Shown here one piece after another: positions 33,325 through 42,065 of a stretch of 64,000 nt of DNA. This DNA is from JAWKWH01 sp040830725. GTDB taxonomy: Bacteria; Pseudomonadota; Alphaproteobacteria; Rhizobiales; Rhizobiaceae. Numbering within the stretch: the first letter of the stretch is position 1; each line of letters opens with the position of its first letter. The DNA lies in the NCBI GenBank assembly GCA_040830725.1, contig JBFOMG010000034.1, positions 1 to 64,000 on the forward strand, read 5' to 3'. The position numbers and the translations under genes were made by a program. A model generated the notes under the pieces. The model was not told the origin of the DNA. It did not search any database and was given only the letters and a program-made list of their open reading frames with translations.

Positions 33325-34688
33325 GCGCTCGCCGCACACCCGACTATTGCGGTTTCGACGATTCCCAAAGCCCGGTCGAGTTCGTCATCTGCAATGGTCA
33401 TCGGCGGCGACAGGGTGAGCACGCAACCCTGCGAAATCTTGAAACTCAGGCCCGCATCGAGGCAGCGATAGAATATTGTTTCGGCAAGGTCGTTGCCGGG
33501 CGCTTTGGTTGCCGGATCGGCGATGATTTCGACGCCAAACATCGCACCCCTGCCGCGCACATCGCCAACGGCGCTGCTAGATGCCGCGAAATTTCCAAGC
33601 CGCTCCATCGCATGGTTTCCGATTTTCGCCGCCCGTTCGACCAGTCCTTCCTCCTCGATAATTTCGATCGTGGTCAGCGCTGCACGGGCGGTCACCGGAT
33701 TTTTTTCGTGGGTGTAGTGCCCGATGGCAAATTCACCGCAGACATCGAGATCGCGATTGGCGATCACCGCAGCAATGGGCAGGATGCCGCCGCCGAGCGC
33801 CTTGCCGAGCGTCACAATGTCGGGAACCACCTCATCGTGTTCGAACGCGAAGAACCTGCCGGTTTTTCCAAGCCCGGTCGGGATTTCATCGAAGATCAAC
33901 AATGCTCCGGCATCGTTGCACGTCTGTCTGACAGATTTCCAGAACCCTGCCGGCGGCACATAGGGCACCGCACGCATCGGCTCGGCAATCACAGCGGCCA
34001 CGTCGCCTTCGCGCTCCAGCACGTAGCGAACCATGTTGGCGCAGGCGAGCTCGCAAATATCCGGTCCCGGATGACCATAGGGGCAGCGGTAACAGGCAAA
34101 CGGCGCCACATGTTCAGCACCCGCCATCAACGGCCCGGCAATATGCGAGCGAAACGTCGCCTCACCGCCAACTGATGATGCGCCAAACCCGGCGCCATGA
34201 AACGCATCCCAGAAAGACACGGTTTTAAACCGGCCGGTTGCCGCGCGTGCAATGCGAAGCGCCACCTCGTTGGCGTCCGATCCACCGGTGGTGAACAGCA
34301 CCTTGGAAAGATCGGCCGGCGCAATGGCGCCAAGCTTCTCGGCCAATTCGACGGAAACCTCGTTGGTGTATCGCCTGGGTGAAAAACTCAATTCATCGAT
34401 TTGCTGTTTGATCGCGTCGACCAGTTTTGGATGACCGTAGCCGATGTGGTGGACCGAATTGCCATGGAAATCCATGTAGCGGTTGCCGTCGAGGTCCTCG
34501 ATCCAGATGCCCTCGGCCTTGGCAACGGCACTCATCACCGGTGTTGACAGGCTTTGATGCAGAAACGCCTCTGAGTCGCGATTGATCAACACCCCTGTCG
34601 CCGGGCGGTCTTGCCTGTCGGACCACGCCGTCCGCTCGTCGGAAGTATTGGCTTCGCCTTCGGTGTGAACCGGTTTTCGAGTCAACAT
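33321..34688 (-). CDS. Class-III aminotransferase-fold PLP enzyme
   Basis: A 455-residue fold-type I PLP enzyme. The cofactor aspartate is in LLIFDEIPTG (about D267) and the Schiff-base lysine in LGKALGGG (about K296); FTTGGSDANEVALRIARA is the phosphate-binding glycine region. Annotation pipelines usually call such proteins aspartate aminotransferase family; some close relatives with FHGNSVH-type N-termini are ammonia-lyases acting on 1-hydroxy-2-aminoethylphosphonate (PbfA) rather than transaminases. I cannot decide which. No phosphonate genes are next to it; the coupled partner is a 2-hydroxyacid dehydrogenase. Confidence 0.85.
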   Translation of the reverse strand: MLTRKPVHTEGEANTSDERTAWSDRQDRPATGVLINRDSEAFLHQSLSTPVMSAVAKAEGIWIEDLDGNRYMDFHGNSVHHIGYGHPKLVDAIKQQIDELSFSPRRYTNEVSVELAEKLGAIAPADLSKVLFTTGGSDANEVALRIARAATGRFKTVSFWDAFHGAGFGASSVGGEATFRSHIAGPLMAGAEHVAPFACYRCPYGHPGPDICELACANMVRYVLEREGDVAAVIAEPMRAVPYVPPAGFWKSVRQTCNDAGALLIFDEIPTGLGKTGRFFAFEHDEVVPDIVTLGKALGGGILPIAAVIANRDLDVCGEFAIGHYTHEKNPVTARAALTTIEIIEEEGLVERAAKIGNHAMERLGNFAASSSAVGDVRGRGAMFGVEIIADPATKAPGNDLAETIFYRCLDAGLSFKISQGCVLTLSPPMTIADDELDRALGIVETAIVGCAASA

Positions 34689-34821
34689 TTCATGCTCACC
34701 ATAGTCGCTGCCGCAGCGAACACGGGTTTACACAAAAAGTCGACCTGAATCTTGCCGGCGACCAAGCCTTCCAACTGCTGCATCCCCCTAGCAGCGGCGG
34801 CGGAGCCCCTGTCCGGCCGGA

Positions 34822-35106
34822 TTATTCGAACTCCACGCCCACCATTTCTGACTTGCGCCAGCGAATCCGCGCCTTGCGGGTTTCATCTTCGTGAGCGAAC
34901 TGGATATCGAATATCGCCGGAACGCCCGCCGTGTCGCCAAATGCCAGCATCGCCCCATTTTCGGTCATGTTGCGCGCCACACATTGCAATGCGCCGTATC
35001 CGCGGTTGAACGTAATCGTTGCGCCTTTGAGAACGCGCTTGCGCCGTTCTGCACGCCGTTCCCCGTGATATTGCGGCTCAATCCTCGGCTCGATCAAAGT
35101 GTCCAT
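34822..35106 (-). CDS. PilZ-like domain protein
   Basis: A 94-residue protein that is almost only a PilZ domain. The arginine-rich start RRAERRKR (about residues 17-24) fits the RxxxR half of the c-di-GMP site, and NMTENGAML fits the (D/N)xSxxG half with threonine replacing serine. It could bind c-di-GMP, or be one of the many small rhizobial PilZ proteins of unknown partner. The ATG at 35106 has GGAGG upstream; the open frame extending 32 codons further is untranslated leader in this view. The leader holds tandem 10-mers and a long hairpin. Confidence 0.75.
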   Translation of the reverse strand: MDTLIEPRIEPQYHGERRAERRKRVLKGATITFNRGYGALQCVARNMTENGAMLAFGDTAGVPAIFDIQFAHEDETRKARIRWRKSEMVGVEFE

Positions 35107-35147
35107 GACAGACCTCCTCAATGACTGATGAAGATGACTTGCATGGA

Positions 35148-35171
35148 TTGTGCCAGAGAATTTGTGCCAGA
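35148..35171. repeat. Tandem direct repeat TTGTGCCAGA
   Basis: Two exact copies of TTGTGCCAGA start at 35148 and 35162 (period 14). They lie 42-65 bases upstream of the PilZ-gene ATG and directly before a long hairpin. They could be a regulator binding array; no known consensus is matched. Confidence 0.6.
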
Positions 35172-35173
35172 TC

Positions 35174-35226
35174 GGGACAGGAACAGCCTTCGGTGTGCCC
35201 AATCACACCGATGGCTGTTCCTGCCC
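35174..35226. repeat. Long hairpin upstream of the PilZ gene
   Basis: Arms CAGGAACAGCC (35178-35188) and GGCTGTTCCTG (35213-35223) pair perfectly; after one T-T mismatch, TCGGTGTG pairs with CACACCGA across a 6-base loop (35198-35203). Beyond an A-C mismatch the stem extends to 35175/35226. No T-tract follows on either strand, so an intrinsic terminator is unlikely; a structured 5' leader of the PilZ gene or a repeat element is more plausible. Confidence 0.7.
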
Positions 35227-35285
35227 TGATATGTTCGACGCAAAGTAGCAATAGGCGCCTTCGTGCATATATAGATTGAACTAAC

Positions 35286-35299
35286 TTACCGTTCGGTCA
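35286..35299 (+). promoter_or_regulatory. Possible TetR-type operator
   Basis: TTACCGTTCGGTCA contains the inverted repeat ACCG-TT-CGGT, like operators of AcrR/TtgR-type repressors. It lies about 100 bases before the TetR-family gene start and could serve autoregulation. Confidence 0.4.
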
Positions 35300-35402
35300 G
35301 TGTCAATATGGGAATCCGATATCTGATAACTTGTTGTTTAAAATACATTAGCTTATCGTTGGCATACATATAGCCCGTCGCAAAACCGGCAGCTTACCGA
35401 TC

Positions 35403-36044
35403 GTGAAGCAAAATCAGTATACGGCAAACAGCCAGCAAACTCGCGAACGCTTGCTCGTCTCAGCGAAGCGGATCTTTGCCAGAAAGGGCTATGAAGGCGC
35501 CAGCATTGCCAACATCGCTGATGAATTGGGAATTACCAAACAGGCGCTGTTGTATCACTTTGGCAGCAAGGGAAAACTTTACGGCGAGATCATCAAGCAG
35601 ATCAACGCCAGGCTCTTCGAAGAGATCGAACAGACAAAGCAGGAAAGCTACGAACCGGCATTGAGGCTGGAGCATTTCGTCATGCGCTACTTTGCATATG
35701 CGATGGCGAATCCGGACGAGATGAGCCTGCTGATGCGCGAGGCGCTCGGCAATCGGGCCCGCGCCGAACACGCCAGAAACTGGCCATTGAAACTGTTCTT
35801 TGATGAGATGATCGCCTTGGTAAAATCCAATCCGGAAGTTGCCGATGCAAGCGATCCGGTGGTTTTTGCCTTCATTTATCAGGTGCTCAGCGGCATCCTC
35901 GTATTTGCCGTGTCGCCACCATCATTGACCGCAATGTATGGTGAAAAAGATTTCCAGATCACCCGCGATCAATTCCCGCTGGAACTGCAAAATCACATCC
36001 GCTGGTTTTTGAAGGCGGCGGCGGAGAATGCGAAGCGGGAGTGA
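35403..36044 (+). CDS. TetR/AcrR family transcriptional regulator
   Basis: A 213-residue regulator. The N-terminal helix-turn-helix is clear (about residues 13-60: FARKGYEGASIANIADELGITKQALLYHF written here in part as NIADELGITKQALLYHF), and the C-terminal ligand domain has the TetR_C pattern with an N-terminal arm (NPDEMSLLMREALG). The start is a GTG at 35403 near CTTACCGATC; no strong Shine-Dalgarno is visible. It converges with ilvC. Its targets are not evident, but a TetR-type inverted repeat lies in its own promoter region. Confidence 0.88.
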   Translation: MKQNQYTANSQQTRERLLVSAKRIFARKGYEGASIANIADELGITKQALLYHFGSKGKLYGEIIKQINARLFEEIEQTKQESYEPALRLEHFVMRYFAYAMANPDEMSLLMREALGNRARAEHARNWPLKLFFDEMIALVKSNPEVADASDPVVFAFIYQVLSGILVFAVSPPSLTAMYGEKDFQITRDQFPLELQNHIRWFLKAAAENAKRE

Positions 36045-36078
36045 TCCGGCACCATTTTTGCGCGCTAAAGATCTGTCA

Positions 36079-36108
36079 CCCGCCCTCACGCATAAAGATG
36101 AGGACGGG
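36079..36108 (-). terminator. Terminator-like hairpin after ilvC
   Basis: CCCGCCCTCA and TGAGGACGGG form a 10-bp stem with one mismatch and a 10-base loop, between the convergent TetR gene and ilvC. The T-tract after it on the ilvC strand is poor (GATCTTTAG), so it may be a weak or Rho-assisted terminator. Confidence 0.35.
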
Positions 36109-36134
36109 CAACAAATACGTCATGTATCGCCGGT

Positions 36135-37154
36135 CTAATTCTTGTCTTTGTCCACCAGCTTGTTGGACGCGATCCACGGCATCATTGCACGCAGTTTCTC
36201 GCCCACTTCCTCAATCGGATGCGCGTCGTTCATGCGGCGTGTCGCCTTGAAGCGCGCGGCGCCCGAATGCCATTCCTGCATCCATTCAGAGGTGAACCTG
36301 CCGGTCTGGATGTCGTTCAGCACCCGCTTCATTTCCGCTTTGCTTTCCTCGGTGATGATACGCGGACCGGAGACATATTCGCCCCACTCAGCGGTGTTCG
36401 AAATCGAGTAGTTCATGTTGGCGATACCGCCCTCATAGATCAGGTCGACGATCAGCTTGACCTCGTGCAGGCACTCGAAATAGGCCATTTCCGGCGCATA
36501 TCCCGCTTCTACCAGCGTTTCGAAACCGGCACGGATCAACTCGACCAGGCCACCGCACAGGACAACCTGCTCACCGAACAGGTCGGTCTCGCACTCCTCG
36601 CGGAAATTGGTCTCGATGATACCGGAGCGGCCGCCACCGACGCCACAGGCGTAGGAAAGGCCAAGATCGAGCGCATTGCCGGAAGCATCCTGGTGAACGG
36701 CAACCAGGCACGGCACGCCGCCACCCTTCTGGTATTCGCCGCGAACCGTGTGGCCCGGGCCTTTTGGTGCAATCATCAGCACGTCAACGCTGTCCTTCGG
36801 TTCGATGAGGCCAAAATGAACGTTGAGACCATGGGCAAAGGCAATCGCCGCACCGTCGCGGATATTCGGGGCGATCTCGTTCTTGTAGATGCCGGCCTGC
36901 AACTCATCGGGTGTGGCCATCATCATCAGGTCGGCCCAGCTGGCCGCTTCCGCCACGGTTTTGACCTCGAAACCGTCGGCTTCGGCCTTTTTGGCGGTCG
37001 CCGAGCCCTGACGCAAAGCCACGGCGACATTTTGAGCACCGGAATCTTTAAGATTGAGCGCATGTGCCCTGCCCTGGCTGCCATAGCCGATGATGGCGAC
37101 TTTCTTTCCCTTGATCAGATTGAGATCAGCATCGCGATCGTAATAAACACGCAT
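36135..37154 (-). CDS. ilvC: Ketol-acid reductoisomerase (NADP+)
   Basis: A 339-residue class I ketol-acid reductoisomerase, catalysing the NADPH-dependent isomeroreduction of acetolactate or acetohydroxybutyrate in valine and isoleucine synthesis. The NADPH motif VAIIGYGSQGRAHALNL begins near residue 18; the Mg-binding and catalytic region carries DLFGEQVVLCGG and the C-terminal YFECLHEVKLIVDLIYEGG and YSISNTAEWG. The ATG at 37154 has AAGGAA upstream. The acetolactate synthase genes lie 17 kb away in the same window. A TetR gene on the same strand lies 23 bases before it. Confidence 0.97.
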   Translation of the reverse strand: MRVYYDRDADLNLIKGKKVAIIGYGSQGRAHALNLKDSGAQNVAVALRQGSATAKKAEADGFEVKTVAEAASWADLMMMATPDELQAGIYKNEIAPNIRDGAAIAFAHGLNVHFGLIEPKDSVDVLMIAPKGPGHTVRGEYQKGGGVPCLVAVHQDASGNALDLGLSYACGVGGGRSGIIETNFREECETDLFGEQVVLCGGLVELIRAGFETLVEAGYAPEMAYFECLHEVKLIVDLIYEGGIANMNYSISNTAEWGEYVSGPRIITEESKAEMKRVLNDIQTGRFTSEWMQEWHSGAARFKATRRMNDAHPIEEVGEKLRAMMPWIASNKLVDKDKN

Positions 37155-37177
37155 GGTTGGTTCCTTTCCCGAGTGTG

Positions 37178-37885
37178 TCAGATGGCCCGGATGCGGGCAT
37201 TTGTGGTTGATATCGAATAGAGTTGGATGAACTGGCTGGTTGCCTGCGCCGCCTCAGCGCTGATGCTTGCACGGCCTTTGGGCAGTTTGTCGCCGAGCAA
37301 AAGCCTGATCTGCACATCGCGCACCACCAGGCCGAAGAATGTGCGGAACAGCGTTTCGGAATTGTCTTGCGCCGACAAAAGGCCGGTTTGTTGACCGGCT
37401 TCGATCAGCGGTTTCAGTCGGCGGCCCATGGCAAAGCGGCCATTTTCCAGAACGATGCTTCCCAGGGTCGACTTTGCCGATCCGGCATGGCCAATCGCCA
37501 GCCGGTTGAGCGCCACCGACATGTCGCCGGTAAGAACGGTGAGAAGATCTATCGCAAAGACTTCAAGCCGCTGACGCAGGTCTGCCAAATCAAGCCCCTC
37601 GCCGACATCGGCGGGCATGCGCACCTTGGAAGCCTGCCGTCGCACAATCGCTGCCAGCACGCCGTCGCTGTCGCCGAACCAGTTATAGAGCGTCTCCTTG
37701 GAACAATTGGCGGTGCGCGCGATCGCGCTCATGCTCAGCCGGTCATCGCCGGAAACCAGAAGATCCAGTGCAGCATCCAGTACCTCGCACTGGCGCTTGC
37801 TGAACCCCTCGCCCCGTTCTGCCCTTGGTACATCTTTTTTCAGCGGCTCTGCCACCACACGCCTCACTGCTGCGCCACTTCGCAC
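37178..37885 (-). CDS. TetR/AcrR family regulator upstream of ilvC
   Basis: A 235-residue regulator with an HTH at about residues 34-75 (SMSAIARTANCSKETLYNWFG) and a TetR C-terminal domain of the AefR-like type (RTFFGLVVRDVQIRLLLGD). The start used is the GTG at 37885. No Shine-Dalgarno is seen there, so translation may be leaderless or start a few codons downstream at another GTG. A perfect palindrome (10-bp arms, 3-base centre) ends 12 bases before this start, strongly suggesting autoregulation. It may also affect ilvC, which follows after 23 bases. Confidence 0.88.
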   Translation of the reverse strand: MRSGAAVRRVVAEPLKKDVPRAERGEGFSKRQCEVLDAALDLLVSGDDRLSMSAIARTANCSKETLYNWFGDSDGVLAAIVRRQASKVRMPADVGEGLDLADLRQRLEVFAIDLLTVLTGDMSVALNRLAIGHAGSAKSTLGSIVLENGRFAMGRRLKPLIEAGQQTGLLSAQDNSETLFRTFFGLVVRDVQIRLLLGDKLPKGRASISAEAAQATSQFIQLYSISTTNARIRAI

Positions 37886-37896
37886 CCATAACCGTA

Positions 37897-37919
37897 CCGT
37901 ACCGTAACGTACGGTACGG
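37897..37919. promoter_or_regulatory. Palindromic operator of the TetR regulator
   Basis: CCGTACCGTA and TACGGTACGG form a perfect 10-bp inverted repeat around ACG. It lies just 12 bases upstream of the TetR-family start codon and 14 bases from the end of the broken monooxygenase gene, so it would overlap the TetR promoter. An additional CCGTA copy at 37892 extends the left arm. Autorepression is the simplest reading. Confidence 0.75.
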
Positions 37920-37932
37920 CAATTCTATTGGA

Positions 37933-39192
37933 TTATCTGGCAGCAGAAATCAAGTGGCGATGTTGTCGCCAATCGGCTTCGCGCAGTCCGATTTCGATAA
38001 ACGGATCGACAAGCGTACCCGCAACCATGTCGGCCAGAATTCGCGGCACCGGAGGCACATTCAGCACCGTTGCGACCAGCTGGTCGCGGATAACTGACAA
38101 AAGACGGGAATCGGATTGATAAAACGGAGTGAACAGATAGGACAGCAACTGAAAAGTCCGGACGTGCCGACTGCGCATCTGCACATACATTCCAAGCGCA
38201 GTGTCGATGTCAGGTGCAACGCCTATAGCCTGTGCCAGCGCGCCTGCATCGAGCAGGGCCATGTTCACCCCCTGCCCGAGCTGCGGACTGGTTGAATGCG
38301 CCGCGTCTCCAATGACCGCAAATCTCTGGTTGACCGGGTTTTTGATCGTGTGGTGGCCATATTTGGCCAATGTCAGTTGATCAAACGAGCTGATCTGTTC
38401 GAGATAGGCATCGCATTGCGGCCAGTGACCAAGCACCTCGTCTTTCCAGCGATCCAATCCCGCTTCAATCGTTGCATCCGCAAGCGCGGGCTTGATGCTC
38501 CAGAAAAAAGCCGTCTGCGGCTTTCCACCTGCCGAAACCGTGCCGATCGGCAGGATACCGATCATCACCGAGGCATGGCGATACCGCTGCTCCAGTGCGT
38601 GATCATCGGTATCTCCCTCAACATGATCGAGACTGGCCCACCATGCGCCGTATGGCAGTTATCTGGGGCGAACCGGCTCGGGCAAGGTTTGACGCAATGC
38701 CGAATGGGCGCCCGTTGCATCGACCACGAGGTCGAAACGTGCGCTCTCGCCTCCATCAAGAAACCGAAACCGGGTCCGGTCTCCGGAATGATCAATCGCA
38801 TGCACAGCGCGTCCGGTTTCAAAATCGCAACCCGCCTGTTCAGCCGCACTCAGTAAAATGTTGAACAGCGCAGCCCGGTGGACAGCCAGACCAAACCGAC
38901 CACGGCCCGACGCGCTGTAGCGAACGTTGAGGACCGTGCGCCCGGAATTCGCATCGGCTCCATAGAGGCGGTCAATTCGCTGCCCTCGCTCAAGCATCGC
39001 CGGCAGCAGACCCAGATCCTGAAGGATCGTCAGGCCGGTCGGTTGCAGCAACAATCCCGACCCGACCGGCTGTGGTTCTTCAAACTGATCGAATACCGTC
39101 ACGCGGCAGCCGCGCCGGGCCAGATAGATGGCCAAAGACAGCCCGGCCGGGCCTGCCCCCGCAATCCCTATGTCCAAATGCTTGATCGGCAT
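37933..39192 (-). pseudogene. FAD-dependent aromatic-type monooxygenase with an in-frame TAA
   Basis: An FAD-binding monooxygenase of the PHBH/UbiH family split by a nonsense codon. The N-terminal part (39192 down to 38662) has the FAD motif GAGPAGLSLAIYLARRG; the C-terminal part has the second FAD motif FAVIGDAAHSTSPQLGQG. Between them a single TAA (38659-38661, - strand) interrupts an otherwise continuous frame: it reads VRPR, stop, LPYGAWWASLDHVEGDTDDH without a shift. The full product would be about 418 residues, the family size. It is probably a recent nonsense mutation, perhaps CAA to TAA, or a sequencing error. Readthrough cannot be excluded. The stop of the C-terminal half lies next to a TetR operator. 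Confidence 0.85.
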
Positions 39193-39288
39193 ATCGCTCC
39201 CGGGTTCAAAAACCCAAGTTGAAATTGACTTGCCCGGTTACAGCATTCAAATACTGGCACGATTCCCAACCCGGAGCGAAACAACCGT

Positions 39289-41541
39289 ATGCGACATATC
39301 GGCTTCGGGCTGGAAAAAATCGGCTTGGCGGCGCTCGCCTGGCCACGGCGCGTGGCAGTAATCGTTATCCTGGTCACTGCTACCGCACTGTTCGGAATAA
39401 CCCAACTGACATTCGACGACGATGTGATCTACGCGTTTCGCTCCAACAGCGAGACGTATGATCAGTTTCGTCAATTGCTCGAAGACCGCGACGGCGCCTC
39501 CAACGATGTCGTCATCATGGCGGAATCCGTTTCTCCGTTTGATGCAGAAGCGCTCAAAATCCTGCGGGAGATGCATTTCGAACTGGAGTTCGCCGACGGA
39601 GTCGGCGCCGTCTATTCGGCTTTTGCATTGCGCGACCCCGGCAAGGAAGGCGAACCGGGTCCACCCCTGTTTCCCGACGCGTTCGGCGATGACGATCTGG
39701 CTGAAATCTACCGCCGCGCGGACGATCATCCGCTGGCATTGAGGCGGGCAATATCGGCTGACCGAACGGCCATGACATTTGTTGTCTCGGAATCGCTGGA
39801 CCAGCGCGGCCCTTCGATCGAACGCCGCTTTGTCGACGGTCTCGATCAGATAGCGGAGCATTTTTCAACAGACGACATCACGGTCTCCGTGCTCGGCATG
39901 CAGAAAACGCGCTTTGAAATCGCAGACGCGATTCTGCGCGACCAGATCGTTTTCAACGCCGGAGGTTCGCTTGTCTCCGTGCTTGTCGCGTTTCTGGTGT
40001 TCCGCAATCTGCGGCTGACAGTGCTGGTGTTATCGGCAGGGTCGGTAGCGTTAATCTGGACGCTTGGCGCGGCGGGGCTCGCCGGTCATGCAATTACCGT
40101 GGTCACCAACATCATTCCGGTCCTTATCATCGTCATTTCCTTCACCAACTCCATGCACTTGGTGCACAGTCTGCGCGAGCGCCGGCACAATCATGAAGAC
40201 AGTCCGCGAGAAGCAATTGTCGAAACCATCACCAGAATCGGCCCGGCCTGTGCTTTGACATCGCTGACAACGGCTGCCGCATTTGCCTCGCTGTCGCTCA
40301 CCGGATACGGCGCTCTCGCCGAATTGGCATGGTTCGGTGCAGCAGCAGCGCTCATCTCCTTTCTTGCCATCATCACCGTGTTTCCACTGATGGCTTCCGT
40401 GGTCTTGCGCAACCAGGACATTGGTACCTATCAACGCAAACCCGGGCGCTCCGCTGCATGGCTTAACAAATTGTCCGATGTGGTGGGTCCGGCACGAATT
40501 CCGATTATTGCAATCGCCATTGTCTTGCTCGCAGCCGGCACCGCGGGACACCTGACTACCACGCCCCGGTTTTCCACCTATGACAATATCCCGAAGGGTA
40601 ATCCTGTGCTTGAGGCAAGCCTTCGCGCGGAAGACAAGTTCGGCGGCCTGTTCAATCTGTGGATCCGTATTCCAGGCGACGGCCGCCAGATGATGACTTC
40701 GCAAGAAGGCTGGGAAAAAATCACCGCCGTTCACGAGGCTGCTGAGACAGTGCTTGGAGCCAATGCGGTCTTCTCGCCCCTGACGATCGCGCGAGCCGCC
40801 GGCACCCCTGAAAAACCGCTCGATGACGAAATCCTCGACGATCTGCCGCAAGAGGCGCTGGACCGGATCGCTTCGCCGCAAAGCGGCTTCCTGTCGTTGA
40901 GCGTGCTGGTTGGCGATCCGGCACGATCCGCCAAGCACCTGGCACTTTACGACGATTTGGACCGGGCCGTACGCGACGCCGGTGCGACAGTGGTAACGGG
41001 AACGCCGGCCCTCGCACGGCATGATGCTGTGCGCATGATCAACCGGATGAATGCATCGATTATTGCCGCCGCCTTCGCCACCGTTTTTCTGGTCGCGTTC
41101 GCCTTCCGCTCGCTTTCCATGTTGCCGGCAATCGGGTTGGCAAATCTCACTCCTGTGTTGTTGACCGGACTGATCCTGCACATTTTTGCCGGCGGCGAGA
41201 CCAAGATCGCCACCGGCCTTGCCATGACCATTGCCTTTGGCGTCGCGGTGGACGACACGATCCACTTCATCAACCGGGCATTCCTCGAACGCAGTGCCGG
41301 ACGCGATGCAGCGCAGGCGATCAGGGGTGCCATAACCGGTGTTGGCTTCGTCCTTTGCGCAACTACCGTCGTTCTGGGCGCCGGTATCTCAATGACATTC
41401 CTGTCCAATTTCAAAACCGTACGCCTGTTCGGCGAACTGATGATCATGATTTTGTTCTTTGCCCTGCTTGCAGATCTGATTATCCTGCCGGCCGTCATGC
41501 ACGCTTACCAACGATGGCATCGCAGAGGGTCGCGGCAATGA
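39289..41541 (+). CDS. MMPL/RND-family transporter (Patched-like)
   Basis: A 750-residue membrane protein with the twofold RND layout: helix 1 at about 22-40, a large extracytoplasmic loop, five helices (about 215-375), then a second repeat starting near 410. Sterol-sensing-domain-like and MMPL segments are visible, such as TVVTNIIPVLIIVISFTNSMHL and the paired MTIAFGVAVDDTIHF in the C-terminal half. It probably exports a hydrophobic molecule using the proton gradient. It overlaps the following exported-protein gene by four bases (ATGA), so the two may act together. The substrate is unknown. Confidence 0.9.
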   Translation: MRHIGFGLEKIGLAALAWPRRVAVIVILVTATALFGITQLTFDDDVIYAFRSNSETYDQFRQLLEDRDGASNDVVIMAESVSPFDAEALKILREMHFELEFADGVGAVYSAFALRDPGKEGEPGPPLFPDAFGDDDLAEIYRRADDHPLALRRAISADRTAMTFVVSESLDQRGPSIERRFVDGLDQIAEHFSTDDITVSVLGMQKTRFEIADAILRDQIVFNAGGSLVSVLVAFLVFRNLRLTVLVLSAGSVALIWTLGAAGLAGHAITVVTNIIPVLIIVISFTNSMHLVHSLRERRHNHEDSPREAIVETITRIGPACALTSLTTAAAFASLSLTGYGALAELAWFGAAAALISFLAIITVFPLMASVVLRNQDIGTYQRKPGRSAAWLNKLSDVVGPARIPIIAIAIVLLAAGTAGHLTTTPRFSTYDNIPKGNPVLEASLRAEDKFGGLFNLWIRIPGDGRQMMTSQEGWEKITAVHEAAETVLGANAVFSPLTIARAAGTPEKPLDDEILDDLPQEALDRIASPQSGFLSLSVLVGDPARSAKHLALYDDLDRAVRDAGATVVTGTPALARHDAVRMINRMNASIIAAAFATVFLVAFAFRSLSMLPAIGLANLTPVLLTGLILHIFAGGETKIATGLAMTIAFGVAVDDTIHFINRAFLERSAGRDAAQAIRGAITGVGFVLCATTVVLGAGISMTFLSNFKTVRLFGELMIMILFFALLADLIILPAVMHAYQRWHRRGSRQ

Positions 41542-42065
41542 AATCAGCAGGCGAAACTCTCGCCCTAATGTTGGTGTTCCTGGCGTGCCTTGGCATTGCC
41601 ACTATTCCGGCGAAGTCCGCCGGCAACCCGCTCGGCACCTATGTTGGAAAATTCAGCGGTAAGGGCACAATCCGCCGCCACCCCGACGAACCGAAAGAGA
41701 CGGTGCGTTGCCGGATCAGCGCGACGCTTTCAGCCGATGGCAACACACTGAGCCAGAACGGCACCTGTGTGGTGCCGGGCAGCAAGGTCGCCGTCGACAG
41801 CGAACTCACTTACAATCCTGCCAACGGCCGTGTAGTTGGCCGATGGACGGACGTTGCCAATGGCTCAACCGCTGGCGTTTCCGGAAAGGGTGACAGCCAA
41901 ATCGTCAACCTGACGATTGTCGGCACCGATCAACAAACCGGCGAGAGCCGGACGCTGTGGATGACGCTCCAGCCGACCAAGAACGGCTATTTGCTCATCA
42001 CCCGATCGCCAAAACCCAATGCCGGCGGGCGGTTTGTGTCGGGCGAAATTCGATTCACGAAGTAG
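41538..42065 (+). CDS. Exported protein of unknown function
   Basis: A 175-residue protein with a signal peptide (hydrophobic core at about residues 7-22; cleavage probably after AKSAG). I do not recognise the mature domain, which contains two cysteines, in VRCRISAT and GTCVVPG, that may form a disulfide. Its ATG overlaps the stop of the MMPL transporter (41538-41541). The coupling suggests a periplasmic accessory of that transporter. Its end overlaps the convergent pdxJ gene by 11 bases. Confidence 0.8.
   Translation: MKSAGETLALMLVFLACLGIATIPAKSAGNPLGTYVGKFSGKGTIRRHPDEPKETVRCRISATLSADGNTLSQNGTCVVPGSKVAVDSELTYNPANGRVVGRWTDVANGSTAGVSGKGDSQIVNLTIVGTDQQTGESRTLWMTLQPTKNGYLLITRSPKPNAGGRFVSGEIRFTK

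Larger units (their letters stand above)
35107..35402. other. Intergenic region between the PilZ and TetR genes
   Basis: This 296-base divergent gap holds no convincing gene. It contains two tandem TTGTGCCAGA copies (35148-35171), a long imperfect hairpin (35174-35226), a TetR-type inverted repeat (35286-35299) and an AT-rich stretch at 35300-35390 that probably carries the promoter of the TetR gene. Confidence 0.6.

Noticed and set aside
36219..37220. 333-codon open frame on the + strand
   Set aside because: It is antisense to ilvC, whose full-length motifs are unambiguous.
40051..41265. 404-codon open frame on the - strand
   Set aside because: It lies fully antisense to the MMPL transporter, which has clear membrane topology; the frame is rich in His, Cys and Arg with no recognisable domain.
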